A stretch of DNA of 9,852 bases from Pseudomonadota bacterium. Its GTDB lineage: Bacteria; Desulfobacterota; WTBG01; CAIYCZ01. A program made the translations under genes and the position numbers. A model generated the notes under the pieces. That model ran no database searches. It saw only the letters and a list, made by a program, of their open reading frames with translations, and was not told the DNA's origin. Shown here piece after piece: positions 1 through 7,505 of this stretch. Where the stretch lies: contig JAPLIX010000475.1 in the NCBI GenBank assembly GCA_026388865.1, positions 1 through 9,852 on the forward strand, written 5' to 3'. The first letter of the stretch is position 1, and every line of letters begins with the position of its first letter.

Positions 1-995
1 AGATCATGGCGCTGGATAATGTAGTGCCGAAACCGTTTGCCATAGGCCCGTTTTGCCTCCTGCGGGAGATTGATAAGATACTCTAATTTTGCGGCCAGGT
101 CCTCTGCGTTGCCTTCGGCAAACAGGAATTCCAGCGGTAAAATTTCCCGGAACGCCTCGCTTGATGCAATGACCAGGGCCTCGCATGCCATCGCCTCAAG
201 CACTGTTTTATCAAACAACCCGGAAGGCGACAGGTTAACGAGCACTTCATTGCCATTGTATACTTCTGCAGCCCGGTAGTTGGGGATTTCCCCCATGAAC
301 CTGATTCTGCCGGAACAGGCAGGTGATTCTGCCAGCGCGGTTATACTGTGGTAATAATCGGCAAACTGCTTCTCTGCTCCCCCTGCGATACACAGGGTAA
401 AAGCATCAGCGCGCTTACCCAGCAGTTCTGCCGCCCGAATGAGCACGTCAACTTTTTTTATCGGAGAAATTCTTCCCAGATACAGGATGGAGCGCGGCTG
501 CCTGATTATCCTGGTATTTCTGCTGAACAGCTCCGTGTCAATACCTGCCGGCATGCGCCGGCCGTGTTTGAAGCCGGCGGTATAGGAAAACGGTGACGTG
601 TAAAAAACGTTATGGGCCATGGCGGCTGCCAGCCAGGTTAAAAAGTTGCCGTATGAATGATTGTACCAGAGGTAATATTTTTTCCCCAGCAGCAGCCAGC
701 ACATTCCTCCCAGGAGGATATATACGGGGTTCATGTGGACAAAGACCGCGTCATAACTGCTGCGCAGAACCCATATGCAGCGAAAAAAGTTCAGCAGGTA
801 GGAGAATCGTGACTGTTTTATCTCTTTACCCAGGGACCAGACCGCAATATCCGGGGGCAGGTTGACCGTCCCCTTCTGCAGGCAGATGACGGTTGTTTTC
901 TCGAAGCGCTCTGCCAGTTTTTCCACCCAGTGGTGAAAAAAACCGAGCACCGGGTCTTCGCAGTCCATCTTCTGGGTAATAATTAACAGCTTCAT
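1..995 (-). CDS. GT4-type glycosyltransferase, 3' end outside window
   Basis: The minus strand is open from an ATG at 995 to the left edge, giving 331 residues with no stop, so the C-terminus is missing. The N-terminus (MKLLIITQKMD) is a typical first beta strand of a GT-B fold. The C-terminal half has the GT4 layout: LGRISPIKKVD at about residues 173-183 opens the nucleotide-sugar domain, followed by CIAGG near 202-206 and SPSGLFDKTVLEAM at 256-269. Glu267 matches the second Glu of the EX7E motif that contacts the donor; the position of the first Glu is Gly259, a variant I recall from other GT4 proteins. No signal peptide is apparent, so it probably acts at the cytoplasmic face of the inner membrane, transferring a sugar from a nucleotide-sugar donor. 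Donor and acceptor cannot be read from the sequence. Upstream of the ATG is only a weak purine stretch (GAAGAG). The gene is divergent from the rest of the cluster. Family call is firm, specificity unknown. Confidence 0.88.
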   Translation of the reverse strand, partial: MKLLIITQKMDCEDPVLGFFHHWVEKLAERFEKTTVICLQKGTVNLPPDIAVWSLGKEIKQSRFSYLLNFFRCIWVLRSSYDAVFVHMNPVYILLGGMCWLLLGKKYYLWYNHSYGNFLTWLAAAMAHNVFYTSPFSYTAGFKHGRRMPAGIDTELFSRNTRIIRQPRSILYLGRISPIKKVDVLIRAAELLGKRADAFTLCIAGGAEKQFADYYHSITALAESPACSGRIRFMGEIPNYRAAEVYNGNEVLVNLSPSGLFDKTVLEAMACEALVIASSEAFREILPLEFLFAEGNAEDLAAKLEYLINLPQEAKRAYGKRFRHYIIQRHD

Positions 996-1113
996 AGCTC
1001 TTCGCCGGGGGCCAGGTTGTGCATAACACGTTTTACTTCAGAACCGCCTGTTTGTAAATATCAACTTACGGCACCAGCACCCCGGAAGAAGCCTGTTCTG
1101 CAGCCGCGGGAGA

Positions 1114-1142
1114 TTGCTTTTAACCTGCAAAAAACATATAAT
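1114..1142 (+). promoter_or_regulatory. Candidate sigma-70-like promoter for the rightward cluster
   Basis: A perfect TATAAT lies at 1137-1142, with TTGCTT at 1114-1119 as a weak -35 (only TTG conserved) and a 17-nt spacer. Transcription would start near 1149, leaving a leader of about 115 nt before the ATG at 1264. A small hairpin (GCTGC, loop GCAC, GCAGC) at 1144-1157 sits at the predicted start. The rest of the 996-1263 divergent region shows no gene I can support. I saw no equally good promoter facing the leftward glycosyltransferase. Confidence 0.35.
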
Positions 1143-1263
1143 TGCTGCGCACGCAGCGTCATCATGGTATCATTGCTGCGAGCTGTAACAATAAACCCTG
1201 TGCGCCAGCTGATGAAGTATGATTATAACTGCAGGATACTGATATAACCTGTTGCATGATTCT

Positions 1264-2265
1264 ATGAAACCCTCGTCATTGGACAGCATTCTTATAGTAG
1301 GCATTGCATGGCATGGTAATTTCTCCCGTTTCTTATTCAGCAGCATGCAGAACATGGGGCTGCCCTGTCTGCACATCAGCACCCGCTATGAACAGAAGCC
1401 CAACAGAATCCTCAATGCCCTGCAGTACCGGCTTTTTGTGAAAAAGCTGAATGCATCATTGCGCAGAATCATAGAGCGTGAGCGTGTCAAAAAGATACTT
1501 CTTATTGCCCCCTATAACATCCTGCCTGAGACCTGGCAGCTGATTAAAGAAAAAAAAATACCGGTCATCGGCTGGTTCGGGGACAATCCTTTTACCAAGG
1601 GTATTATTTTTGACAGCCTTAAGTACTGTGACCGGGTATTTCTCATTGATGAGGCCTGGGTTGACAGAGTGCGGTACCTGCATCCCCGCGTTGCGTATCT
1701 TCCGCACGCTGCTGACGGGGAAGCCTTTTTCCCCCTGCAGCAGAATAAAACCTATACCCATGACGTGGTTTTTATCGGCGATTCATTTAGCGGGAGCAAA
1801 GACGGCTTCCTGCGGGCGCAAATTATACAGACGCTGTTTGATAACCATATCAGCATCAGGGTATATGGTGACCAGGGCTGGAGCGCGCTGTTCCCGCTTT
1901 TCCCGTGTCTGCAGACTATTGTTACCCGGAAAACCATTGCACCGGATGAATTGAATACCATCTACAATACGGCAAAAATAGTTTTAAATATTCACCACAG
2001 CCAGCTCACTACCGGCACCAACCAGAGGACCTTTGAAACTGCCGCGGCCAAGGCTTTTCAGCTTGCAGACCACCGGCCGGCAATAGCAGCCCTGTATCAG
2101 GGCTGCTCAATAACCTTTACCTCTCCTGAAGATTTGCTGCAGAAAGCACGCTACTATTTATCCCATGGAGAGGAGCGGGAGCGGATGGCAGACCAGGCCC
2201 GGACCATAACCCTGGCACACAACACCTACAAACACAGAATAGAAATCCTGCTCGATGCATGGTAA
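1264..2265 (+). CDS. CgeB-like glycosyltransferase (GT-B)
   Basis: This 333-residue protein resembles the CgeB / Glyco_trans_1_2 group, named after the Bacillus spore maturation protein but common in glycan clusters. Visible landmarks are IPVIGWFGDNP ending near residue 109, RVFLIDEAWVD and YLPHAAD (domain linker), DVVFIGDSF at 167-175 opening the second Rossmann domain, and NIHHSQLTTGTNQRTFETAA at about 242-261. This last block is the family's donor-site region, with His244/His245 and Glu258. The C-terminus is the usual helical segment with a DQARTITLAHNTYKHRIE-like stretch. It should be a cytoplasmic sugar transferase; donor and acceptor are unknown. The ATG at 1264 is preferred; an in-frame TTG at 1252 would add four residues, and a stop at 1240 rules out anything longer. 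Neither start has a good ribosome binding site. The 3' end overlaps the next gene by 7 bp (ATGGTAA), suggesting translational coupling and a shared pathway. Confidence 0.85.
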   Translation: MKPSSLDSILIVGIAWHGNFSRFLFSSMQNMGLPCLHISTRYEQKPNRILNALQYRLFVKKLNASLRRIIERERVKKILLIAPYNILPETWQLIKEKKIPVIGWFGDNPFTKGIIFDSLKYCDRVFLIDEAWVDRVRYLHPRVAYLPHAADGEAFFPLQQNKTYTHDVVFIGDSFSGSKDGFLRAQIIQTLFDNHISIRVYGDQGWSALFPLFPCLQTIVTRKTIAPDELNTIYNTAKIVLNIHHSQLTTGTNQRTFETAAAKAFQLADHRPAIAALYQGCSITFTSPEDLLQKARYYLSHGEERERMADQARTITLAHNTYKHRIEILLDAW

Positions 2266-2942
2266 AGGAAGCATATTACTTAAAAGTTCGCACTGATGTA
2301 CTTGATGCCATTCCACAGGAGGTGACGAGCATTTTATCCGTGGGGTGCGCTGGCGGGGAAACAGAGCTGGTGCTCAAGCGCCGTGGCAAGATCGTTTACG
2401 GCATTGAAAAAGAGCCGGCATTCAGGTTAAAGCTTGAAAGCGTTCTGGACCGGGTAATTATTGCCGACCTCGACCATGATACGCTTGACCTGCCGCAGAA
2501 TTTTTTTGACTGCATACTGCTTGCCGACGTTCTTGAGCATGTACAGCATCCCGAGGCACTGTTGAGAACCCTGCTGGGAAGCCTTAAGCCGGACAAGTAT
2601 TGCATTGTGAGCATTCCCAATGTCAGGCATGTTTCCATAGCGAAAAATCTGCTTCTGGGGAAATGGGACTATGCGGCTGCGGGCATTATGGACAACACGC
2701 ATCTGCGATTTTTCACCCTGGCCAGCGCAAAAAAAATATTTTCTGCGCTGCCGCTAAAGCTGACTGCTATCAGGCGCAAGTTCATAGTGTTTCCTTATGA
2801 GAATGCACGCTACCAATGGCAGAAACGGCTCTACTTTTGGCTGAACACGTTATTCAGCAGCAAAGCTAATCCGCTCCTCTATCTGCCCTGGATAAGGGAA
2901 TTTTTTGTCTATCAGTATCTTTTTGTTTTAAAGAAGCAATAA
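2259..2942 (+). CDS. Class I SAM-dependent methyltransferase
   Basis: A 227-residue protein with the class I (Rossmann) methyltransferase pattern of the Methyltransf_11/23 type. Motif I is ILSVGCAGGETE at about residues 25-36, binding S-adenosylmethionine. The acidic end of strand 2 is GIEKE with Glu50, expected to contact the ribose. Motif IV/post-IV is CILLADVLEHVQHPEALL with Asp90 and Glu93-His94, followed by LKPDKYCIVSIPNV and HLRFFT, typical of this group. The C-terminal 50 or so residues are basic and aromatic and may contact the membrane or a lipid-linked substrate (inference). No signal peptide. Its start lies inside the last codons of the CgeB-like gene, so the two are probably made together, and it may methylate the glycan that transferase extends. 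Similar enzymes also act on quinones or small molecules; the gene context is the only argument for a sugar substrate. Confidence 0.87.
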   Translation: MVKEAYYLKVRTDVLDAIPQEVTSILSVGCAGGETELVLKRRGKIVYGIEKEPAFRLKLESVLDRVIIADLDHDTLDLPQNFFDCILLADVLEHVQHPEALLRTLLGSLKPDKYCIVSIPNVRHVSIAKNLLLGKWDYAAAGIMDNTHLRFFTLASAKKIFSALPLKLTAIRRKFIVFPYENARYQWQKRLYFWLNTLFSSKANPLLYLPWIREFFVYQYLFVLKKQ

Positions 2943-2968
2943 AGATCCGGGAAACGCATAAACAACTT

Positions 2969-2997
2969 TTATTATTACGGTTATCGACAATATAATT
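2969..2997 (+). promoter_or_regulatory. Candidate promoter with perfect -10
   Basis: TATAAT at 2992-2997 lies in the 86-92 bp gap before the next glycosyltransferase, with a poor -35 (TTTATT at 2969-2974, 17-nt spacer). Transcription would start near 3004, about 30 nt before the start codon. The surroundings are AT-rich, so a chance match is possible; readthrough from upstream is also likely. Confidence 0.3.
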
Positions 2998-3034
2998 ACC
3001 GCTACTGTTTCCATAAAGAAAGGATGCCGTGCTG

Positions 3035-4243
3035 ATGGCTATGGCTTCTCATCCCCTCAAGCCATTATGTTTGAGCTTCTGGACACCGCCAGCGGGGAGG
3101 CCGCAGTCGATCTTAATCGGGAAAATGCTGCCGGAATGGGTTGCGCAGGGTCTTAAGCCCGTATTAATTACCTATGATGTGTGCGGCGCGTGGGATATCA
3201 ATATCCCCCTGTATCGCATACCGGCATTGAGACTGCCCCGGCTGGTCTGGTACAGCCGCCTGTTGACCCGGCTGGCGCACAATAGATACTACGAAGCTCT
3301 TTATCGCATCAGCCGCAAAGTTATAGAAATACACCAGCCGGATATTGTTTTTTCCTTCTCCAATCCTCAGACCAGCAATGTGCTGGGGGCTCTCATAAAA
3401 AAACGGCTGGGGATCACGTTTGTTTCACACTTCAGTGACCCCTATTACGATAACCCCTACAACACCTATGGCAGGCGTGCGGCAAAGGATGCGCTGAAGA
3501 CGGAGCGATTCATTATTGATCAGAGTGATGGTGTGGTGTTTGTCAACGATACCCTGCGAAAGCTGGTGATGCGCAAATACGCGCCGGCGCTATCCGCGAA
3601 AACTGCGGTGATACCCCATTGTTTTGATGCTAAAGCATATCCGCCGGCAGGCCTTAATAAAACCGCGCCGAAATTTGTATTAAGCCATATCGGAGCATTT
3701 TACCGGATCAGGACGCCGGATCCGTTGTTCCAGGCTCTATCGCTCCTGAAAAAACGCCATGCCCAACTGGAGGATTTTCTCATTGTCCGGTTAGTCGGCG
3801 CCATAAACGCATATGCCGGGTATAGCGGCAGCGAATTAGCTCGCCTGATCACTGCATATAATCTGGAAAAGATAGTTGAGGTGTTGCCGGTAATTAACTA
3901 TAACGACAGTCTCGGCATAATGGTGCAGTCCGACTGTCTGCTCGTTATTGATACCGATGTGCCGGACAGCCCGTTTTTACCCTCCAAGCTCATTGATTAT
4001 ATTGGCAGCGGGAGGACTATAGTTGGCATAACTCCTCCAGGCAGCCCCACGCATATCGTGCTCCAGGAGCTGGGAGCTAAGTCGTTTCAGCACCGGCAAA
4101 CTGCTGAGCTCGCTGACTATCTTGAAGCGCTTATTTTCAGGCGTGATTTCCCGCGGCTCAATGCGGCTTATGCTCAGGGCTTTGACGTATCCGCTACCAC
4201 CCGGCAATTGATCACTGTTTTTAAGCGCCTTGTTCAACACTAA
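3035..4243 (+). CDS. GT-B glycosyltransferase, family 4-like
   Basis: About 402 residues. The N-terminal domain starts LCLSFWTPPAGRPQSI and includes QPDIVFSFSNPQTSNVLGAL and FVSHFSDPYYDNPY, as in GT4-type enzymes that bind an acceptor sugar. GVVFVNDTLRKLV and AVIPHCFDAKAY are the domain hinge seen in this superfamily. The donor domain has FVLSHIGAFYRIRTPDPLF, a degraded form of the usual GRL..RK segment, and FLPSKLIDYIGSGRTIVGIT with Lys near 318; the second Glu of EX7E is replaced by Asp (KLIDYIG), common in GT4 relatives of this type. Likely cytoplasmic; sugar unknown. AAAGGA at 3019-3024 is the ribosome binding site. It lies 10 nt before ATG 3035 and 4 nt before GTG 3029 in the same frame, so the start could be either. 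The stop codon TAA forms the outer end of the repeat element that follows. Confidence 0.85.
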   Translation: MAMASHPLKPLCLSFWTPPAGRPQSILIGKMLPEWVAQGLKPVLITYDVCGAWDINIPLYRIPALRLPRLVWYSRLLTRLAHNRYYEALYRISRKVIEIHQPDIVFSFSNPQTSNVLGALIKKRLGITFVSHFSDPYYDNPYNTYGRRAAKDALKTERFIIDQSDGVVFVNDTLRKLVMRKYAPALSAKTAVIPHCFDAKAYPPAGLNKTAPKFVLSHIGAFYRIRTPDPLFQALSLLKKRHAQLEDFLIVRLVGAINAYAGYSGSELARLITAYNLEKIVEVLPVINYNDSLGIMVQSDCLLVIDTDVPDSPFLPSKLIDYIGSGRTIVGITPPGSPTHIVLQELGAKSFQHRQTAELADYLEALIFRRDFPRLNAAYAQGFDVSATTRQLITVFKRLVQH

Positions 4244-4423
4244 CAGGTTGTTGAAAAAACAATTTTCTCATAGGCTGGTCAAAAATATCCGGATGCAAGG
4301 CGCGCGCAATCGTGAGGAATGAGGCGTACTTTACAGTACGTCGCAATGATCCCGATAGCTATCGGGAATGAGCGCAATCCCGACGCAGGTCGGGACAGAC
4401 GGGTGTTTTTCAACAGCCTGCTA
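4241..4423. mobile_element. MITE-like inverted-repeat element with three internal hairpins
   Basis: A 183-bp non-coding element. The left end CAGGTTGTTGAAAAAAC (4244-4260) and the right end GTTTTTCAACAGCCTG (4405-4420) are inverted copies differing by one substitution and one A in the run; similarity extends outward to a TA at each edge (4241-4242 and 4422-4423), as expected for TA-target insertion. Inside are three hairpins: CGTACT/AGTACG with a 4-nt loop (4325-4340), an 18-bp perfect palindrome (4350-4367) and TCCCGAC/GTCGGGA with a 4-nt loop (4378-4395). The last two share the TCCCGA arm. No transposase is encoded, so it would need one supplied in trans. I recall very similar repeats in many environmental bacterial genomes, but could not search. 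It sits between two co-directional genes, overlapping the stop codon on the left and ending 10 nt before the wecB ribosome binding site. Confidence 0.8.
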
Positions 4424-4433
4424 ATTCTCCTGC

Positions 4434-4438
4434 AGGAG
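4434..4438 (+). promoter_or_regulatory. Ribosome binding site that fixes the wecB start
   Basis: AGGAG lies 6 nt before the TTG at 4445, ideal spacing. This decides the start: in-frame codons further upstream, such as ATG 4319, fall inside the repeat element. Confidence 0.75.
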
Positions 4439-4444
4439 CTATTT

Positions 4445-5575
4445 TTGAAAAAGAAAATTCTTATTACCTTTGGTACTCGTCCTGAAGCCATAAAGCTTGC
4501 CCCCCTGGTGCTGGCCTTCAAACACTGCACAGACTATGAGGTCAGGGTGTGTGTCACCGCCCAGCATCGCACGATGCTGGATCAGGTGCTGGAATTTTTC
4601 AACATCATTCCTGACTATGACCTCGATCTTATGCAGGAAGATCAAACCCTGTTTGATATTACCCGTGAGGTACTGTTACACTTTCAAAAAGTGCTGCTTG
4701 ATGCGGTGCCGGATTACGTTTTTATCCAGGGCGATACGTCCACAGCTTTTGCGGCTGCTCTTTCTTCTTTCTATCGCAAGATACCAGTATGTCATGTTGA
4801 GGCAGGGTTGCGGACCAACAATATCTATTCGCCGTTTCCGGAAGAAATGAATCGCCAGCTGGCCGCCAGAATATGCCTGTTTCATTTTGCCCCTACGCAC
4901 CGGGCAAAACAAAATTTACTTAAAGAAAATATCCCCGCAGAGGCGATTTTGGTCTCAGGAAACACGGTTATCGATGCTCTTTTTGAGGCTAAGAAAAGAC
5001 TGCGGCCCGATGGGGCAGCAATTGGTACACTCAAAAGCAAAATCAATTTTGCTGATTGCCCGGATTGCAAACGAATACTGGTGACCGGGCATAGAAGAGA
5101 AAATTTTGGAGAGGGCTTAAACAATCTATGCCTCGCCCTGAAAACACTGGCCCGGCAGCATCCGGATATCCAAATAGTATATCCTGTTCATTTAAATCCT
5201 CAGGTGCAGAAACCGGCCTACTCTCTGTTAAGCCGGCTGGATAATATTAGACTCCTTGACCCGCTGGATTATGAATCATTTATCTGGCTTATGGACCGTG
5301 CTTACTGTATTATCACTGACAGTGGCGGCATCCAGGAGGAAGCCCCGGCGCTTGGTAAGCCGGTGCTGCTCACCAGAGATACTACGGAGCGTCCTGAAGC
5401 AATAGAGGCGGGGACGGTCAAAATGATAGGCACCAATACCGCCCTCATTGTATCTGAAACCAACCGGTTACTGCAGGATAAGCATCTTTACGAAAAAATG
5501 AGCACAGCACACAATCCCTACGGTGATGGTAACGCGTGCGAACGGATCATCGGTTTTATGAGGCAGCAGGTATAA
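4445..5575 (+). CDS. wecB: UDP-N-acetylglucosamine 2-epimerase (non-hydrolysing)
   Basis: Interconverts UDP-GlcNAc and UDP-ManNAc (EC 5.1.3.14) in the cytoplasm, the entry step for ManNAc- or ManNAcA-containing glycans. From TTG 4445 the protein has 376 residues, the usual family length. It opens with KKILITFGTRPEAIKLAPLV and carries VTAQHRTMLDQVL near 37-49, FIQGDTSTAFAAAL near 93-106, HVEAGLRTNNIYSPFPEEMNR near 117-137, LVTGHRREN near 212-220, and ITDSGGIQEEAP and TERPEAIEAGT further on. By offset from the E. coli enzyme the catalytic residues are Asp97, Glu119, Glu133 and His216; all are present. The frame is open upstream to ATG 4319, but those 42 codons lie mostly in the inserted repeat and resemble no family sequence. 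No ManNAc dehydrogenase (WecC) is adjacent, so the sugar may be used as ManNAc or oxidised by an enzyme outside the window. Very confident in function. Confidence 0.96.
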   Translation: MKKKILITFGTRPEAIKLAPLVLAFKHCTDYEVRVCVTAQHRTMLDQVLEFFNIIPDYDLDLMQEDQTLFDITREVLLHFQKVLLDAVPDYVFIQGDTSTAFAAALSSFYRKIPVCHVEAGLRTNNIYSPFPEEMNRQLAARICLFHFAPTHRAKQNLLKENIPAEAILVSGNTVIDALFEAKKRLRPDGAAIGTLKSKINFADCPDCKRILVTGHRRENFGEGLNNLCLALKTLARQHPDIQIVYPVHLNPQVQKPAYSLLSRLDNIRLLDPLDYESFIWLMDRAYCIITDSGGIQEEAPALGKPVLLTRDTTERPEAIEAGTVKMIGTNTALIVSETNRLLQDKHLYEKMSTAHNPYGDGNACERIIGFMRQQV

Positions 5576-5677
5576 TCCTGCTGCCAATGGAACGAGGGAA
5601 GCTTGCCGCACATCCCCGCAACATGTTGTATCCATGGTAGCGTCCATAAATTATTTTTTTACGTTACTCGCTGGTTA

Positions 5678-5705
5678 TTGAAACAGGAAACAGTGTTTTT
5701 CTAAT
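5678..5705 (+). promoter_or_regulatory. Candidate sigma-70-like promoter for the ABC exporter
   Basis: TTGAAA at 5678-5683 (5 of 6 to consensus), a 16-nt spacer and TCTAAT at 5700-5705 (5 of 6) lie in the 163-bp gap after wecB. Transcription would begin near 5712, giving a leader of about 27 nt. This is the best two-box promoter match I found in the window. Confidence 0.45.
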
Positions 5706-5738
5706 CTCTCGCCGTCAATTTGAACCTGGAACATACGT

Positions 5739-7493
5739 ATGCTGTTCAAAATTATCTCTCTTATCTGGCGTGAATATAAGCTGCAAGCCATCGTATCAAC
5801 GGCGCTCATGTTTTCGGTAGGGCTGTTAAACGGCCTGAGCATTGTTGCCATTGTTCCCTTGATTAACACTACCGGCGGCGCCAGCGGGAAAGGCGGCACC
5901 TTTATTCAGGGTTTATTTAACCGGCTGTTTGCGGTTGTTGGCAGCGATGCCTCATTTATTAATATTCTGTTTTTGCTGCTGCTGCTCTTTATCATTAAAG
6001 GCTTATTTTCTATCCTCCAATCAGTACTCTCCCGCTGGATACAAATAAATATTGAGATCGATAAAAAGACCTCGCTTTATAACCTGCTTCTCAATACTGA
6101 CCTGACGTATTTAAATCAATGTAATTTCGGCAGGATTACCAACATAATCATAACCCAGACCTCCCTGATTGCCTACCTGGTCGAGCTTTTCTCCCGTTTT
6201 TTTACCGGGCTCATCAACCTGATCATCTATCTGGTGATTGTGTTTTTAGTCTCCTGGCAGTTGACCCTGATTACTGCCGTCATCAGCGGCGTTATGTATT
6301 ATCTGATAAAAAAGTTCTTCATACGCGTGAAGACCCTGGGTTATGAAATTGTCACGTTCAGCAGCGTCATCCAGGAGCTGACGAACTATACGCTCAGCGG
6401 TTATAAGGCGGTGAAAAGCTATGTCCTGGAACAGCTGCTCATTGACCGGATGCGCGACCTGCTGCAGCAGTGGGAAAAAGCCAGTATCAGGATTGTTACT
6501 ACCGAGAGCCTGCTGAAGTCCATATTTGAGCCGGCAGTATTAATCATCGCGATCTTTGTATATCTTTTTTATCATTTTGAATTAGCCGCGTTTTTAACTT
6601 TTCTGGTAGCTCTGTATCGCATGTATATATCTTTTCAGGACATCCAGAATACCCACTACAAAATGGCTGCCAACGTGGCCTCGCTTGAAATATATGAGGA
6701 AACACTGGCAGGTTTTGCATCGCATCAGTATCCGGAACACAAAGGATATCAATTTGAGCGTTTGCGGGAAAACATCACCTTTCAGAAGGTAGCGTATGCG
6801 TATAAGATTTCCCAGAGCCCTTTTGTGCTCGGGCCGCTCGATATAGAGATTCCCAAGGGTAAAATGATTGGGTTAGTCGGTCGCTCTGGTTCAGGCAAAT
6901 CAACCTGTGTTGATCTGCTGGTAGGATTGCTGCAGCCTGATGCAGGGGTCATTACCGTTGATGGAATAACCTTGTCCCATTACAGCATGACCTCCTTCAG
7001 AAAAAGGGTTTCGTATGTTTCACAGGATCTCTTTTTGTTGAATGACACCTTATTCCGCAATATCGCGTTTGGCGATCAAAATATTACCCGGGCGCAGGTA
7101 CAGGAAGCCTGCCGTTTGGCGCAGGCTCAAGAATTTATAGAGGCGCTTCCCCTTGGCTATGAAACGGTGCTGGGTGAGCATGGGGCCAGTCTTTCCGGCG
7201 GCCAGAAACAGCGCATTGCCCTTGCCCGGGCACTGACACGAAAACCGGACATCCTGATTCTTGATGAGGCTACCAGTGCCCTGGATAATGAATCAGAAAA
7301 ACAGGTTCAGGCTGCAATTGAATCACTCAGCGGAGATATTACCATTATTGTTATCGCGCATCGCCTCAGCACGGTACGTAATGCTGATTACCTGTACCTG
7401 TTTGAAAACGGCAGAATCATTGAAGAGGGTACTTTTGATGCGCTGCTGGACCGGCGCGGGAAGTTTTTTGATCTGCACACCATGGCGCAGTAA
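5739..7493 (+). CDS. ABC exporter, fused membrane and ATPase domains (MsbA/PglK-type)
   Basis: A 584-residue half-transporter expected to work as a homodimer in the inner membrane. The N-terminal half carries hydrophobic segments at about residues 17-41, 73-94, 154-172, 174-190, 262-280 and 282-293, matching six transmembrane helices. The ATPase domain is complete: Walker A GRSGSGKST with Lys387, Q-loop Gln429, signature LSGGQ at 485-489, Walker B ILILDE with Asp509 and Glu510, D-loop SALD ending at 516, and switch His541. All catalytic residues are present, so it should be active. The family exports lipids, lipid-linked oligosaccharides or peptides. Placed among glycosyltransferases and wecB, a lipid-linked glycan flippase is the most likely role (inference); lipid A-core export is the main alternative. 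ATG 5739 is the only plausible start, though its ribosome binding site (TGGA) is weak. Confidence 0.92.
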   Translation: MLFKIISLIWREYKLQAIVSTALMFSVGLLNGLSIVAIVPLINTTGGASGKGGTFIQGLFNRLFAVVGSDASFINILFLLLLLFIIKGLFSILQSVLSRWIQINIEIDKKTSLYNLLLNTDLTYLNQCNFGRITNIIITQTSLIAYLVELFSRFFTGLINLIIYLVIVFLVSWQLTLITAVISGVMYYLIKKFFIRVKTLGYEIVTFSSVIQELTNYTLSGYKAVKSYVLEQLLIDRMRDLLQQWEKASIRIVTTESLLKSIFEPAVLIIAIFVYLFYHFELAAFLTFLVALYRMYISFQDIQNTHYKMAANVASLEIYEETLAGFASHQYPEHKGYQFERLRENITFQKVAYAYKISQSPFVLGPLDIEIPKGKMIGLVGRSGSGKSTCVDLLVGLLQPDAGVITVDGITLSHYSMTSFRKRVSYVSQDLFLLNDTLFRNIAFGDQNITRAQVQEACRLAQAQEFIEALPLGYETVLGEHGASLSGGQKQRIALARALTRKPDILILDEATSALDNESEKQVQAAIESLSGDITIIVIAHRLSTVRNADYLYLFENGRIIEEGTFDALLDRRGKFFDLHTMAQ

Positions 7494-7505
7494 GCCCGCA
7501 GGATA

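Noticed and set aside
348..1029. Several open frames of 67-90 codons over the leftmost gene
   Set aside because: They overlap the long minus-strand GT4 frame, which carries the real motifs.
1017..1247. 76-codon plus-strand frame in the divergent intergenic region
   Set aside because: No ribosome binding site and no coherent protein pattern; it covers the candidate promoter.
4325..4395. The three hairpins as an intrinsic terminator or riboswitch
   Set aside because: No T run follows any of them, and they lie within a mobile repeat bounded by terminal inverted repeats, which explains them better.
4319..4444. Extra 42 N-terminal residues on WecB
   Set aside because: They come mostly from the inserted repeat element, and a strong ribosome binding site points to TTG 4445.
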